Made by a program: the position numbers and the translations under genes. A stretch of 64,000 nt of DNA from Hormiphora californensis. Its lineage: Eukaryota > Ctenophora > Tentaculata > Cydippida > Pleurobrachiidae. Positions 42,118 through 55,440 of the stretch are shown here, piece by piece (positions within the stretch are counted from its first letter, which is position 1; each line of letters starts with the position of its first letter). The notes below the pieces were generated by a model. That model did not search any database, was not told where the DNA came from, and saw nothing but the letters and a program-made list of their open reading frames with translations. The stretch is taken from positions 533,451-597,450 of the forward strand of contig CM035355.1 in the NCBI GenBank assembly GCA_020137815.1, given 5' to 3'.

Positions 42118-45100
42118 AAAGGAGGGGCTACAATCCCCAAAAAGCGATCTGTTCTCATACATCCCGGTGCCAGGTTTTTTTTGGCCAAAGTGGTACTGGA
42201 ATTTTGTTGTGGCACGCTGGTTAAAACACAAGGGACCGAGCTTGTCCGGCCGTGGGGGAGTTTTGGGGTTCGATTTTCCGAAACCCCCGTGTAAATTTGA
42301 GTCCCACATGGGTTTAGTGGCAGCATGGATTATTTTAATGAGGGGGTTGTGTTAAAATTTTTGTTTATTAATGTTTATCAAAAAGGATTTTTTTTAAACC
42401 CCCAAAAAACTTGTTTTAACGGAACACATCACGGCGGCAGAGGCTCGAGTGTGGGAGAGACATCGAAGAAGACTTGTAGAGTTGTATTAGCAACAACCCA
42501 ACAAACTTCCCAGTTCTATTGGAAGATGGAGCGCGCGGTACAAGAGGGCTGTGAAAAGTGCGCTCATCAAGTTCAGCCGAACGCAGTTACTCAAAAATTT
42601 TAGCAACAAATTTGTAAATTTTTTGCCTTTAGTTATAATATTGAAGTTAATTTTGAAGATTAGCTAAAGCGTTAACTTATTTCATTACCTGTTAATTTTA
42701 AAAAATTTAGCAAATTAATTTTTAAAATGTTTGGGGAAAAGGCGATAATTTTAATCTTATAAACTCAAATAAGCCCGCAAATTTATCAAAAATTATCGCG
42801 CGCAAAAAATTTTTTTTTTCCCATTTTTTATGGAGAGCGACTCCAGACCGGAAATTCGAACCGCGCTTTTTGTTTTGCTTGCGCGCCTGTTCCCCTTCCC
42901 AGGAGTTTTAAAATCTGTCTCCCAAATTGGAAACGTTTTTTTGCCCCACCACGTGAAACCCCAACCATAATGCACCTAGCTCTCAGCCGAACCTCACGGA
43001 CAACTTTAATAGCCCTTCCTCATCTTCGACAGAGCAAAACCCTTTTTGCTAAAGGGGAACTGAAGTAAAAATACGCCCCCCCTGACACCCCCGAGAATCA
43101 AAACTGCCCATCCTTAACAAATGGGGTGAAAAAGGTGAGGAACCCCCCCAGAAAAGGAGACAGCTTAGCCCTGGAAAGCGGGCTTTTGGGCCTTTTACCC
43201 TGACAGGGGGAACCCTAAAGCTAGAGGGGGGGGCCGAACCGGGCACTTCGGGCATGGCTCTCATCTTTGGCGGTAAAAACCGGCCTCGGCCCCCCTCCCC
43301 CTCTAAAAGGGGTCCCCCAAAACCACCCCAAAACCTTTTCCAACAGACTCCATACCCAAAACGCCCCCTTGATAAAAAACCCTCGCAGGTCCCCCCACCC
43401 GCCCCAAAAGGGAAAAAACCGCTGAGCTTGGTCCCCCCAGTGCCCCCCTTGTTAAACCAAACGGAAAAGCCCCCATCTCATCAAATAAAAAACCCCGTTA
43501 AATTTTGAACCCTTAACCCCAAAAAACACCCAGGGAAAACAAAACCAAAAAGCCCACCCCCCTAGTGTCTCAAAAACATCACTCCCCCCCGGCCCTTACA
43601 ATCCCTGGTTTTTACTTGAATCTGAAAGGGAAATCGGAATCGGAGTAAACGAACACTAAAGTACTGAAAAAGGATTTTAAAAAAATTAGGAAATCTTGAG
43701 GTTTAATTTTCCCTGAGGATTTCCGCCCCAAAACCATTATTACCCCTGATGGACCCCTCTAACACCCCAATCCGGGGCCCCGGGAAAAAATGTTATTAGG
43801 TTAAAAGGGGGGTTCAGGACTAAAAGAGCAGCCCGGGTAGGCCCTCACCTCGGCCCCTGCCCGGAAAAACGCCCCAAAGTCCTCGGGAGCTGTTTAAAAA
43901 AGTTCTTGACAAACAAAGTGACAAAAATGACTCCAAAAGGGCGGGAAATAAAGGAAACTAAAAAGACCTGAAAGCCTGGGAAAACCACCCCCCCAGGCAA
44001 GTTAGTTTCCCCCGGCTAAAAAACCTAGTGAGATTGACACTATCTCCCCGGGAAAACCTTTAAAAGGTTAAACCCAGTTTGTACAAAAACAGATGACCCC
44101 ACTCCCCCCGGTTGACAACTCCCAGTCCGCAGCTGCGTCAAATGCAGCAGATCGGGCTGCTGGCGTCGGCGTGACTAACTCTCGCAAACCCAGCCCAAAG
44201 ACAAAACAAAAAACCCACTCAAGGTTTAAGGTCCAAGTGGAATCCACGCTAACCTAAAACAGACCAAGTACAGAAGACAAGTTAGGAAAGGCTTTCCATC
44301 GGAGAACCCCCCACGCCCAAACCCGGAAACCCCCCCAAAGGGGTCGGGAAAATGGAACCGAGAACCCCGCCTTTTTTCCCCCTCAACAACCCTTTACGGG
44401 GGGGGGGTTTAAAACCCCCAAAAAATTTCCCTTTATACCCCCTTTTTTTCAAAAGGAAAATTTTTTTTGGGTTTTTTAAAATTTAGTTTTGGAAATTTTT
44501 TTGGAAATTTTTTGAATTTTTTTGGAAATTTTTTGAAAATTTTTTTAAAAATTTTTAGAAATTTTTGGACAATGGAAATTTTTTGGGAAATTTTTTTGTA
44601 AATGGAAAAATTTTAGAAAATTTTTAAGTTTTAAAATTTTTTGAAATTTTGAAGTTTTTTGAAACCCTTTTTAAGTTTTTACCCCCTTTGTCGGTAACCC
44701 AATTCCAAGGTAATTTACAGGTAAACTATTGGTGACATTGACACCTAAATGCTGCGGTCGGGGGGGCGCCGGGGAACCCAGACGAGTCGCACATAGGTTT
44801 CCCCCTTCCCCCCCCTAAAAAAGGGGCGGGTCTTTCCCAACCAAATTGCAAAGTGATCCACGGCCGTTTACATCCGGGGTTTTTGGGAAAAGACTCCAAA
44901 ATTTGGGCCCCAGTTTTTTGGAAAATTTCCCCAGAAAATTTTTTTGGGCAAAAGGAAGGGGTCAAAAAATTTACACTAGTCAAAAACTATTTTTGGGGTT
45001 TCCCCAGCTTTTTTCCCCCACTCCCAGAAGGTTTTTGAATTAATCTGGGGGTATCAGAAAAAGGTTGAAATCGTTAGTACCGTCGGACCCGATTTTGGGC

Positions 45101-46260
45101 CCCCCGTTTGTGGCAACCCCCCATTTAGGGACCGGATTTTTTTTCCCCCCCCATATAAGGGAAAATTTAAACCTTTTTTTACCCCGAAATTTAATGGAAA
45201 AAAACCCCCATTTTTGTGGACAAAAGGCCCTTTTCCCCCAGGGTTTTTCCCCCCAAAACCCGGGGTTTCCCAATGTTTCTGGAAAAAACCCGGCATTAAT
45301 AGCTGGGTGCTAATTGCATCAACATATCACCCAAAATTCTAAATCGCATGGGCGAGTGCAAAAATTCGGAAGCCAGATTATAGGTTTTACTTCAGTGTCA
45401 ATTTTACCCCTTTCCCGTTTCAAAAAACTTCTCGGGTTTTTTTCCAGGTTTAGGACATTTGTTCTTTGCGACCCAAATGGGTCAAATCGGGCCCCGTGGA
45501 TCGCCCTGCAACATCCCTTTAAAGAAAAGACCCTTTTTGAGGCGGGGCAGACACCGTGTGTGACTCAATCTTGGTCGTGCACGGTGTCTAGTCACCAAGG
45601 GAATCTATGAAAGTTTTCGACCCGTAAGTTAGTATTATTCTGCCTTTTAACCCTTATGAGTTTAAAAAAGTTTAAGTTTCTATAGGGATGCTAAAAAACC
45701 CCGAAACTACACGGTATTCATTTGCCCTGGTAAAAGGACCGCCCGAAAAATTTTAAAAGTAATTTCCCAAATACCCCCTTATATAATAATGGTATTTTGT
45801 GTATTTGGTAATTATTTTAAACATTTTCGAGAGTCCCGCCTTAGGCCAAATGAAGCTATGATTTCTGAAAATTGTAGGGGATTGCCCAAAATATTGTTCG
45901 ATGTCTTATCTATTTTCAATAATTTATTGATGCTCAGTTTCACAAGGAAAGGAAAGGGAAACCAGTTCTTCGAAAAGTGTTTATTTTTTCAATTTTTTTT
46001 AAATTTTTTTTTTCTTGGCAAGGGAAAAATTTTTGGAAAAATTTTTGAAATTTTTGAAATTTTTGGAAAATTAATGGAAATTTTTGGCCCTTTTTAAAAA
46101 TTTTTAAAAATTTTTTCTAAAACTTAAAAAAATTTCTTTCAACCAAAATTTCTAAAAATTTTAAAAAATTTCCATCGATCCCCGGGATTTTGGCAAAAGG
46201 AAAAAGGAAAATTTTTTGGTTTAACCCCCCCCCCCCACCAGGGGCTCAGAACAAAGCCAA
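42118..46260. other. homopolymer-dominated, probably low-quality sequence
   Basis: A/T and C/G homopolymer blocks (AAATTTTTTTGGAAATTTTT, CCCCCCAAAAACCCC) dominate for over 4 kb, in sharp contrast to the flanks. Codon-like structure breaks down exactly where PGM3 loses its frame. A short patch at about 42430-42600 can be read in a third frame as AEARVWERHRRRLVEL, which may be a coding remnant. No gene can be called. Confidence 0.6.
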
Positions 46261-46269
46261 CAAAAAATG

Positions 46270-47215
46270 TGCTTTTACGGATAGCGTTAGCGTCCCTCGA
46301 CCAAACCAAACAAATTTTGGATTGGGAAAGTTGCAAGATAATCAACATTAGCTCGATCGACAATCTGGCTAAGAAATCCGGCGAAACGGTCAAACAGTTG
46401 CGCTCCTATGAGCCCGACTTTCTGTATGTCCACCTAGGGATTAACGACGTGCAGAACAAGACAGACCCCGCCACCACCAAGAACCAACTTTTCTTTTCCC
46501 CCAGAATTCCCGCTTAAACCCCCCCCCCCCCAAATTCCTCCCCTTCCAAACTGCCCCCACTTGGGCCAGTCCCCCCAGAAGTGGATCCCCAGATGGTTTT
46601 CGCCAAATGGGTAAAGCAAAACCCCCCAGGGTCAGGGTCCTCAATTGGGAAAAAACAACAAAACAACGACCATCTAGCAAGTGACGGAATCCACCCAACT
46701 GATACAGGGAAATCAATTCTCCTAAAAAACTTCCAACGTTCGATCCACGCAATCGTTAAACCTTCAGCCTAATTCATGACACGAGTTTTGAACCCCTAGT
46801 TTACTAAAATCCTCCCGGAAATTTAAAGCCTTGGTCCACCCCTAACCCAAAAGGAAACCAAGAGGCCTGTCCTCTCAATAGTTTGATGTTATTCTCCTCC
46901 AAGGCCGGAAGGGAACCGGGGTTTGCGGGGTTTGACTGTACTGCACATCGAAACAATGCCGTGGGGGGTTTTGCCTTCCCGACAAAAAAAGGGTACGGGG
47001 GCGGGGGCAACTACCCCGGACCCGCGACTTACCCGATGATCTAGTCTCCATTACGCTCTCAGCAGAATTTTTTGGCCTCGACAGAGACGCGGTCATCTTG
47101 TGTATATATGCCAGGCCCAAGTACAGTGATAACGATGGTGAAGGTCCCCAAAGGTGGAATGTTTTTGTTCCACTCATCAACACATTAAAATCTATCATTT
47201 TAATAGAGTGCTGAT
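46270..47215 (+). mobile_element. LINE remnant with SGNH hydrolase and endonuclease segments
   Basis: One frame (46270-46500) reads INISSIDNLAKKSGETVK then YEPDFLYVHLGINDVQNK, which matches SGNH block III (GIND). Another (46670-46770) reads DHLASDGIHPTDTGKSIL, the block V Asp/His motif. At about 47040-47215 a third frame reads LSAEFFGLDRDAVILCIY then ARPKYSDNDGEGPQRWNVF, like the strand preceding GDFN in LINE apurinic-type endonucleases. Some LINEs, for example in the CR1/L2 group, carry an esterase domain in ORF1. The frames are broken many times and end at 47215. It is decayed, damaged by poor consensus, or both. Confidence 0.5.
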
Positions 47216-47515
47216 TGGCACAAACACATTTTACACAAGTCAGTTGTTATATGTCGTGTCAGAGAATTAATGAACGGGAGTCGAAGAAACCACTGTTCTA
47301 CATTTTTGTATTCTTCTACACTCACCATAACAAAGCAGGGTATGTATGGGTCCAAGTATCTCGACCTTGAACTGGTCTTGATCCGTGGCAAAGAATGGCA
47401 CCCGTGAAGGGTGTGGGTCTTCCCTCACACTGCACACACCATACGGTTAAGTTGTAGTTGCCTAACCCCTTGGTGACTTACAACACACATTACCACCGTC
47501 GGTGTATAATTTTAC
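47216..47515. other. non-coding stretch
   Basis: No gene or repeat structure recognised between the LINE remnant and the palindromic complex. Confidence 0.4.
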
Positions 47516-49575
47516 ACACATACTCGTATCAACCTACTCATATATGTATGAAATTAGGTTATAGAAACTTCTTTGCCGAACCCTGTTGTTTTAAAATCTC
47601 CCATCTATTTTATTTCAGATTTCTAAAATCAACCTAATAGAATGGCTAATTATTCATTGTGGTCATTAGAATTCTACTCATACTCGTATCAAAAGTACTA
47701 ATACCTGTATGAACTATGGAAAGTTCTCATGCTCTTACTTCAATGACTAAATAATTAGAGACTTACTATCAAAGACTTATATCTTAATCTCCAACTTTTT
47801 CCATCAAAATCACTTAATTAAACTGATTGAAATGTATAACTTCTGCATCAAGTGACAAAGTACTCATACTCGTATGAAGTACTCATACCTGTATGGGCGG
47901 TAAAACGCCTCTAAAAACGCCTCTACGAAGTTTTAATTAACACGTTTTTCTGGGCCAATTCATGACAACAATAAAACAATTGATTCGAGACCAACTTACT
48001 TAAAAACTAAAAGTCACAATTTTTCCGTCGAAATTTTGCCATGGTACCCCTTGCCAAAAAAACACACCCAAAAATAAAATGTCTCCCCGTTCTTTAGTAC
48101 TAGGCTTGTCCAGTAAATAATTTCGTTTGGCTTTTCTGGGACAATGGTTTAAGATAGAGCAAAATGGACTTCCCACTGTTTTTTAAACCACTCGATTTTT
48201 GATAGGATAAATGTCTGATATCGGAATGTGGTGTTCTCAGTCCCACGAGGTCCTCTTTCTATACCCCACTCTCGTTGCTGCTGCACGGGGTTACCAACCA
48301 TTTCCTAAAACGCTGCCCTAATGAAAACTGGTTCAGTCTTTTTTAGCTCCTATGGTGCTTATCGATAGCAAATTGTCTAAGGATGAGCTATGTTTACGAT
48401 TTTAGGGCTCTAGGTGTTGACTTATAACTCTAGGACAGTTAATGTAACATGAAAAGGCGAAAAGTGCAAAAAAATTTGGGCCTGTTATACGGATTTTTTT
48501 TGAAAACAATCAACAACTCACTTTTTTAAGTCAACCAATCACATAATTGGGTTTCACTGCGTCTTAGAAGACTGGACTTAGAAACTAACTTTTTACCTGC
48601 AGAGTTTTTTAACTATAATCCATCCTGATGAGACCCGAAGTGAAAGTTTCTAATTTTTGGACCAAACATTTTTGGAAGCCCATCTCTCAGGAAAAAATAA
48701 AGAATAGGATCTTTTATTACATCTCAAACGAAAGATAATTGTCTAATGAACAAGCTTGATGCAAACAAACATCACTCCGATACCATTTTCATTTCAGAAG
48801 TACGCAGGTTTAGTACTAAAACTTGAAAATCGTGATTTTCCATATGCAGCAGCAACGAGAGTGGGGGTATAGAAAGAGACCTCGTGGGAACTGAGAACAA
48901 CCACATTCCGATATCAGACATTGTATTCCTATTCAAAATCGAGTGTAAACAGTGGTGAAGTCCATTTTGCCTATGGCTAACCTTGCCCAAAAAACACCCA
49001 AAAATAAAATGTTCTCCTTCTAATATCTTGGCATGGTTGCACCCGGTAAATAGTGAACTTTTAAAATTCTGGCTACCAGCTTTGAATGCCTAAAAACATA
49101 GACGGTATTTGGGTCGGAAGTGCAAATACGAGTATGAGTACTTTTCATACGAGTATGAGTACAATTTAAAATTACCATACCAATCAGATATTCTAGTAAG
49201 CCAGATTAATCTATTTCACAGGAATAATGGGAGATTTGATAAATAAAACCTTAGTAGAAAGTTTCCATTACCAAAACCGTGTCAAAAGTAAATAAAATCA
49301 TACAACATTTGATACGGGTATGAGTAATTTTCATACGAGTATGAGTACAGTTTCAAGTAACTACACTTCCATCAGTTTAAATTAAGTGATTTTGATGGAA
49401 AAGTGGGAGATTTAAGACATAAGTCTTCGATAGTAAATCTCTAATTATTTAGTCATGTATTCAGGGCATGAGAACTTCCCATAGTTCATACAGGTATGAG
49501 TACTTTTGATACGAGTATGAGTAGAATTTCAAGTGACCACATTCAATGACACTGCTTTTGGTTTATTTTAGAAAT
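47516..49575. repeat. palindromic element, copy 1, with internal foldback
   Basis: The left half (47516-48095) and right half (about 48985-49575) are inverted, diverged copies. They are built from units ending in TACTCATACTCGTATCAAAA and AGTACTCATACCTGTATGA. The centre is occupied by another inverted repeat (48135-48290 versus 48838-48965, for example AGAGTGGGGGTATAGAAAGA / CTTTCTATACCCCACTCTCG). The same phrases (GGGCGGTAAAACGCC, CACCCAAAAATAAAATG) occur in copy 2. Confidence 0.7.
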
Positions 49576-52500
49576 CTGAATAAATAGATGGGAGATTTAA
49601 CATAACAGGGTTCGGCAATAAGTTTCTAATAACATGTACATGAAAAATCCTGTTTTTCATACAGATTACAGTTATGAGCAGGACTTGCAATTCTTGTCAC
49701 CCGGCCCAAATACATGGCTGCACAATTTCCGGACGGAGATAGTCTCGAGACCATCGTTAGGCCTGATCTTATTGCGTTACCACGAGTGGTGAGGGAATTA
49801 ACCTGGTGGGAGTAGAAGAGACGACAGGCCATATTGTATAGCGGATGATCAAGGGCCAAGGCCCATGAGATCGAGCACCGACCTGGAAAGAGACAGTGGA
49901 GATAACGACTGGATGCTTACATTGTTTTGGAATGGTTTGAGGAGAACAGTGATGGGGTTCGTGACCAGATAGCGAGCAGCTTTCAAGATCACCAGCTTAT
50001 AGGCTGATTCGATGTTCAGTCACGGGAGTCCCCGTGGCCCGTCCGGGGCTTGCAGGCTAATAGTGTTAGTTAAGCAGATCGGCAGAACGTAGCTATGACG
50101 AAATTCGGCACTAGAATTCTTGGGGTTGAGTTCAGTTCCTTGAGGTTGGTCTGACCAAAGTTGTAAAGTGGAATTTTTGAACCACTCAGGTTGCCCTATG
50201 GGTTGGTTGGTTGGTTGATGAGAGCAGTTGGTGCTTTTTGGAGCCTTTGAGTCCTATGGGTATCCATAGTAGGAATAGGATAAAAACATGAATTGTTCAA
50301 TCTGTGGTACCAACTAATGTTCCTGGAAATTGAATAACAACAAACGTTTGCAAACATGCTATCAATGTGTATTGTGTAGTTGTAGCTTTGTTAAGGCAAA
50401 ACGAAGTAAAAGCTTGACTCATATTCGTATAAAAGTACTCATACCTGTATGAGAACAGATTTTTTACATACATGTAGTTAAGTTATGCCATTGGAAACGT
50501 ATCACCAACTCCTTATAACCTTAAATCTCCCATGTATTCATTCAAATTCCTGAATTCAACCTAACAAAAGTGCAAATTATTGTGGTCACTGAAAAATCTA
50601 CTCATACTCGTATCAAAAGTACTCATACCTGTATGAACTATGGGAGGTTCGTATGATTTGATTGTTAAGTTATGCCATTGGAAACTTATCACCGACTCCT
50701 TATACCTTAAATCTCCCAGTTATTCATTAACTTTCCTGTATTCAACCTAATAGAATTGCTAATTATTGCGGTCATTAGAAATTCTACTCATACTCGTATC
50801 AAAAGTACTCATACCTGTATGAACTATGAGAAGTTCTCATTCCCTAAATACATGGCTAAATAATTAGAGATTTACTATCGAAGACTTGTGTCTTAAATCT
50901 CCCACTTTTCCATCAAAATCACTTAATTTAAACTGATTGAAATGTATAACGTCTGCACCAAGTGACAAAGTACTCATACTCGTATGATAAGTACTCATAC
51001 CTGTATGGGCGGTAAAACGCCTTAAAAACGCCTCTACGAGTTTTAATTAACACAGTTTTCTGGGCCATTCATGACAACAAAAAAACAAATTGATTCGAGA
51101 CCAACTTAACTTAAAAACTAAAAGTCAAATTTTTCCTTCGAAAATTTTGCCAGTGGTACCCCTTGCCAAAAAAACACCCAAAAATAAAAATGTCTCCCGT
51201 TCTTTAATATCTTGGCATGGTTGCACCCGGTAAATAGTGAACTTTTAAAATTCCGGCTACCAGCTTTGAATGCCTAAAACATAGAACGGTATTTGGGTCG
51301 GAAGTGAAATACGAGTATGAGTACTTTTCATACGAGTATGAGTACAATTCAAATTACCATACCAATGGATATTCTAGTAAGCCAATTAATCTTTTCACGA
51401 ATAATGGGAGATTTAAGACATAAGTCTTCGATAGTAAATCTCTAATTATTTAGTCATGTATTCAGGGAATGAGAACTTCCCATAGTTCATACAGGTATGA
51501 GTACTTTTGATACGAGTATGAGTAGAATTTCTAATGACCGCAATAATTAGCAATTCTATTAGGTTGAATTCAGGAAAGTTAATGAATAACTGGGAGATTG
51601 AAGGTATAAGGAGTCGGTGATAAGTTTCCAATGGCATAACTTAACAATCAAATCATACGAACCTCCCATAGTTCATACAGGTATGAGTACTTTTGATACG
51701 AGTATGAGTAGATTTTCTAGTGACCACAATAATTTGCACTTTTGTTAGGTTGAATTCAGGAATTTGAATGAATACATGGGAGATTTAAGGTATAAGGAGT
51801 TGGTGATACGTTTCCAATGGCATAACTTAACTACATGTATGTAAAAAATCCTGTTTCTCATACAGGTATGAGTACTTTTATACGAATATGAGTCAAGCTT
51901 TTACTTCGTTTTGCCTTAACAAAGCTACAACTACACAATACACATTGATAGCATGTTTGCAAACGTTTGTTGTTATTCAATTTCCAGGAACATTAGTTGG
52001 TACCACAGATTGAACAATTCATGTTTTTATCCTATTCCTACTATGGATACCCATAGGACTCAAAGGCTCCAAAAAGCACCAACTGCTCTCATCAACCAAC
52101 CAACCAACCCATAGGGCAACCTGAGTGGTTCAAAAAATTCCACTTTACAACTTTGGTCAGACCAACCTCAAGGAACTGAACTCAACCCCAAGAATTCTAG
52201 TGCCGAATTTCGTCATAGCTACGTTCCGCCGATCTGCTTAACTAACACTATTAGCCTGCAAGCCCCTGACGGGCCACGGGGACTCCCGTGACTGAACATC
52301 GAATCAGCCTATAAGCTGGTGATCTTGAAAGCTGCTCGCTATCTGGTCACGAACCCCATCACTGTTCTCCTCAAACCATTCCAAAACAATGTAAGCATCC
52401 AGTCGTTATCTCCACTGTCTCTTTCCAGGTCGGTGCTCGATCTCATGGGCCTTGATCATCCGCTATACAATATGGCCTGTCGTCTCTTCTACTCCCACCA

Positions 52501-52749
52501 GGTTAATTCCCTCACCACTCGTGGTAACGCAATAAGATCAGGCCTAACGATGGTCTCGAGACTATCTCCGTCCGGAAATTGTGCATGCCATGTATTTGGG
52601 CCGGGTGACAAGAATTGCAAGTCCTGCTCATAACTGTAATCTGTATGAAAAACAGGATTTTTCATGTACATGTTATTAGAAACTTATTGCCGAACCCTGT
52701 TATGTTAAATCTCCCATATATTTATTCAGATTTCTAAAATAAACCAAAA
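49557..52749. repeat. 3.2-kb palindrome ending at the assembly gap
   Basis: Outer arms of about 840 bp (49557-50410 and 51900-52749) are near-identical inverted copies with a few 1-bp differences (CATGGCTGCAC versus CATGGCATGCAC). Between them lies a second copy of the palindromic TACTCATACTCGTAT element (50410-51895). The centre of symmetry is about 51153. The outer arms contain a (TTGG)n patch (50205-50218 and its mirror). They also contain a possible protein fragment, LDHPLYNMACRLFYSHQVNS, mirrored on both strands. Only two bases separate the right arm from the N gap. Confidence 0.75.
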
Positions 52750-52751
52750 GG

Positions 52752-52851
52752 NNNNNNNNNNNNNNNNNNNNNNNNNNNNNNNNNNNNNNNNNNNNNNNNN
52801 NNNNNNNNNNNNNNNNNNNNNNNNNNNNNNNNNNNNNNNNNNNNNNNNNNN
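52752..52851. other. assembly gap (100 N)
   Basis: Exactly 100 Ns, the conventional placeholder for a gap of unknown size. Sequence on the two sides may not be truly adjacent. Confidence 0.99.
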
Positions 52852-53094
52852 GAGAGAGAGAGAGGAGAGAGAGTTTACCCTGTATAAGAAACTCCTCCAG
52901 TGGAAACAGTGAAACACTTCCGGGAGTTGTTATGGTCAACAGTAAAGGTAGTTCAGCATCAACTATTATCATTGTTAGTGGGATCAATAATTATCTAAAT
53001 CGGTGGGTAGTATGAGTGCCCTATTGAATCCCCATTTTAAATCACCTGAACCGGCAGCAGGGAGAGAGGAGGAGGGGGAGGTTATAGGCAGAGT

Positions 53095-54280
53095 TTGAAT
53101 GAAATGAAAAAAGGCAAGCAAGGTAAGGTAAGGGAAGGGAGAAGGGAAGGGAAGGAAGGGGAAGGAAGGGAAGGGAAGGGAAAGGGAAGGGAAGGGAAGG
53201 GAAGGGAAGGGAAGGGAAGGGAAGGGAAGGGAAGGGAATGGAAGGGAAGGGAAGGGAAGGGAAGGGAAGGGAAGGATGGGAAGGGAAGGGAAGGGAAGGG
53301 AAGGGAAGGGAAGGGAAGGAAGGGAAGGAAGGGGAAAGGGAAAGGGAAGGGAAGGGGACGGGAAGGGAGGGAAGGAAGGGGAAGGGAAGGGAAGGGAAGC
53401 CGGCAGGGAGCGGAAGGGAGGGAAGCCGGGAAGGGAGGAAGCCGGAGGGAAGGGAAGCCGGAAGGGAAGGGAAGCCGGAAGGGAAGGGGAAGCCGGAAGG
53501 GAAGGGAAGGCAGGAAGAGGAGGGACGCCGGATGGAAGGGAAGGGAAGCCGGAAGGGAAGGGAAGCCGGAGGGAAAGGGAAGCCGGAAGGGAAGGAAGCC
53601 GGAAGGGAAGGGAAGCCGGAAGGGAAGGGAAGCCGGAAGGGAAAGGGAAGCCGAAAGGGAAGGGAAGCCGGAAGGGAAGGGAAGCCGGAGGGAAGGGAAG
53701 CGGAGGGAAGGAAGCCGGAAGGGACGGAAGCCGGAAGGGAAGGGGAAGCCGGAAGGGAAGGGAAGGGAAGGGAAAGGGAAGGGAAGGGAAGGGAAGGGAA
53801 GGGAAGGGAAGGGAAGGGAAGGGACGGGAAGAGGGAAGGGAAGGGAAGGGAAGGGAAGGGAAGGAAGCGGAAGGGAAGGGACCGGAAGGGAAGGGAAGCC
53901 GGAGGAGGGAAGGGAAGCCGGCGGAAGGGAAGGGAAGCCGGGCAGGGAGGGAAGCCGAGGAAGGTGAAGGGGAATGGAAGCCGGAAGGGAAGGGAAGCCG
54001 GAAGGGAAGGGAAGCCGGAAGGGAAGGGGAAGCCGGGACGGGAAGGGAGAGGAAGGGAAGGGAAGCCGGATAAGGAAGGGAAGCCGGAAGGGAAGGGAAG
54101 CCGGAAGGAAGGGAAGCCGGAAGGGGAAGGGAAGCCGGGAAGGGAGGGAACGGAAGGGAAGGGAAACCGGGTAAGGGAGAAGGGAGAAGGGAAGGGAAAG
54201 CCGGAAGGCAGGGAAGAGGGGGACGGAAGGGAAGCGGAAGGGAAGGGAAACTGGAAGGAAGGGAAGGGAAGAGGAAAATA
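53095..54280. repeat. (GGGAA)n minisatellite with GCCGG variants
   Basis: GGGAAGGGAAGGGAAG continues for about 1.2 kb. In two blocks the unit becomes a 15-bp form, GAAGCCGGAAGGGAA. All three plus-strand frames are open because the repeat has no stop codon. These frames are not genes. Confidence 0.93.
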
Positions 54281-55440
54281 TTTACTATGTATTACTATTA
54301 TGCGATAATTTCACCTCTTAGTATGGTTGTGTGAGGTTCCGTGTAGTCCACGTCTTAGTAATCCTGCCTAGCCCTGGACATTGTCGAAGCTTGTCTTCTT
54401 GGGTCCAAACATCCCAGTCTCCAAATTTGGGTTATCGTTCGATGGTGAAAGCACTGGTACAGCAGTGAAAACTTCAATACGTAGTTCTTTATTCTGTGTT
54501 GATCATATATCAGTTGGTCATGGGTAAGCGCAAAGTAGGTATAGAGGGTGATGTTGCGAATTCATGGAGTAGAAAGATCTATAAAAACAGTTGTACTAGC
54601 ATATCCTGCGATCGAGAATCGCCAAGGACAACTCACTTGGTTATGACATATGGTTTGAGGATCATTGTCATGTCTGGGTTATGATTCTATCTGACATCTG
54701 TATAAGGAGGTGGGGGTTTCAGGCTAGCAGTAGGCATTGTATTTTTCAAAAAACAATGGTGCAGGGGGGTTGTTTAATTTAAGAAGCTTCAACTAATTAT
54801 ATTGAAAAGAGAATGACTAAAATTCCACTCGAAAAAGATTTCGACTTCCATTAGAGATTATCGAACTTTATAGTCGCCAAGCCAATTTTTAAATTGGACG
54901 GCAGTTAAGTGATAAATGCGGAGGAGGTTGCAAGTGTTCTAACGTTGCAAGGATTAAGACTGTAAAACTATATAGATTTGAAACGATCTACTGATCGACA
55001 CTGCGGACAACCACAACTAGCAAAAACCGTTAGTTTAGTTAACAGTGACAATTATTCATTCCAGGCATTTGGTGAAGGCACTCTCCTGTGCTCAAGCTTT
55101 TTCAAAACATTTTTTTCAACGAAAAAACCAGGGGCAACGATGAATTGTAAGTTTAGATCAATAACGACACACATAAAACATGATATAAAGAAAAAAAACC
55201 ATCAGAATCGCCAATAAATTGTCATCCAAAACCTCCAGAAATCCACAAAGTGGAAATGAAAAAGTTCGGTTCGGCTCGAGTATATGGACGAAACAAAGTC
55301 AAGTTTTAGTTTTTCGACAAGTTTAAAAAAATGATTAGGTCGGTGTTACCGACCAAGAAAAAGATAAATACAATAAAATTAATAAAAATTTAAAAACACA
55401 CTCAAAAATTAAAATAGTTAACAAAAAAAGAGGAAGGGAA
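54281..55440. other. non-coding stretch
   Basis: AT-rich sequence with no recognisable gene, repeat or RNA. A single GTTCGGTTCGG occurs near 55266, echoing the TTCGG arrays at 36-37 kb. Confidence 0.4.

Noticed and set aside
49626-52633. Mirrored frames containing LDHPLYNMACRLFYSH
   Set aside because: Appear on opposite strands through the palindrome. Too short and unrecognised to call a gene; possibly a LINE or gene fragment.
53095-54308. Three overlapping long plus-strand frames (265-356 codons)
   Set aside because: They are read-throughs of a GGGAA/GCCGG minisatellite that lacks stop codons in any frame; there is no domain or splice signal.
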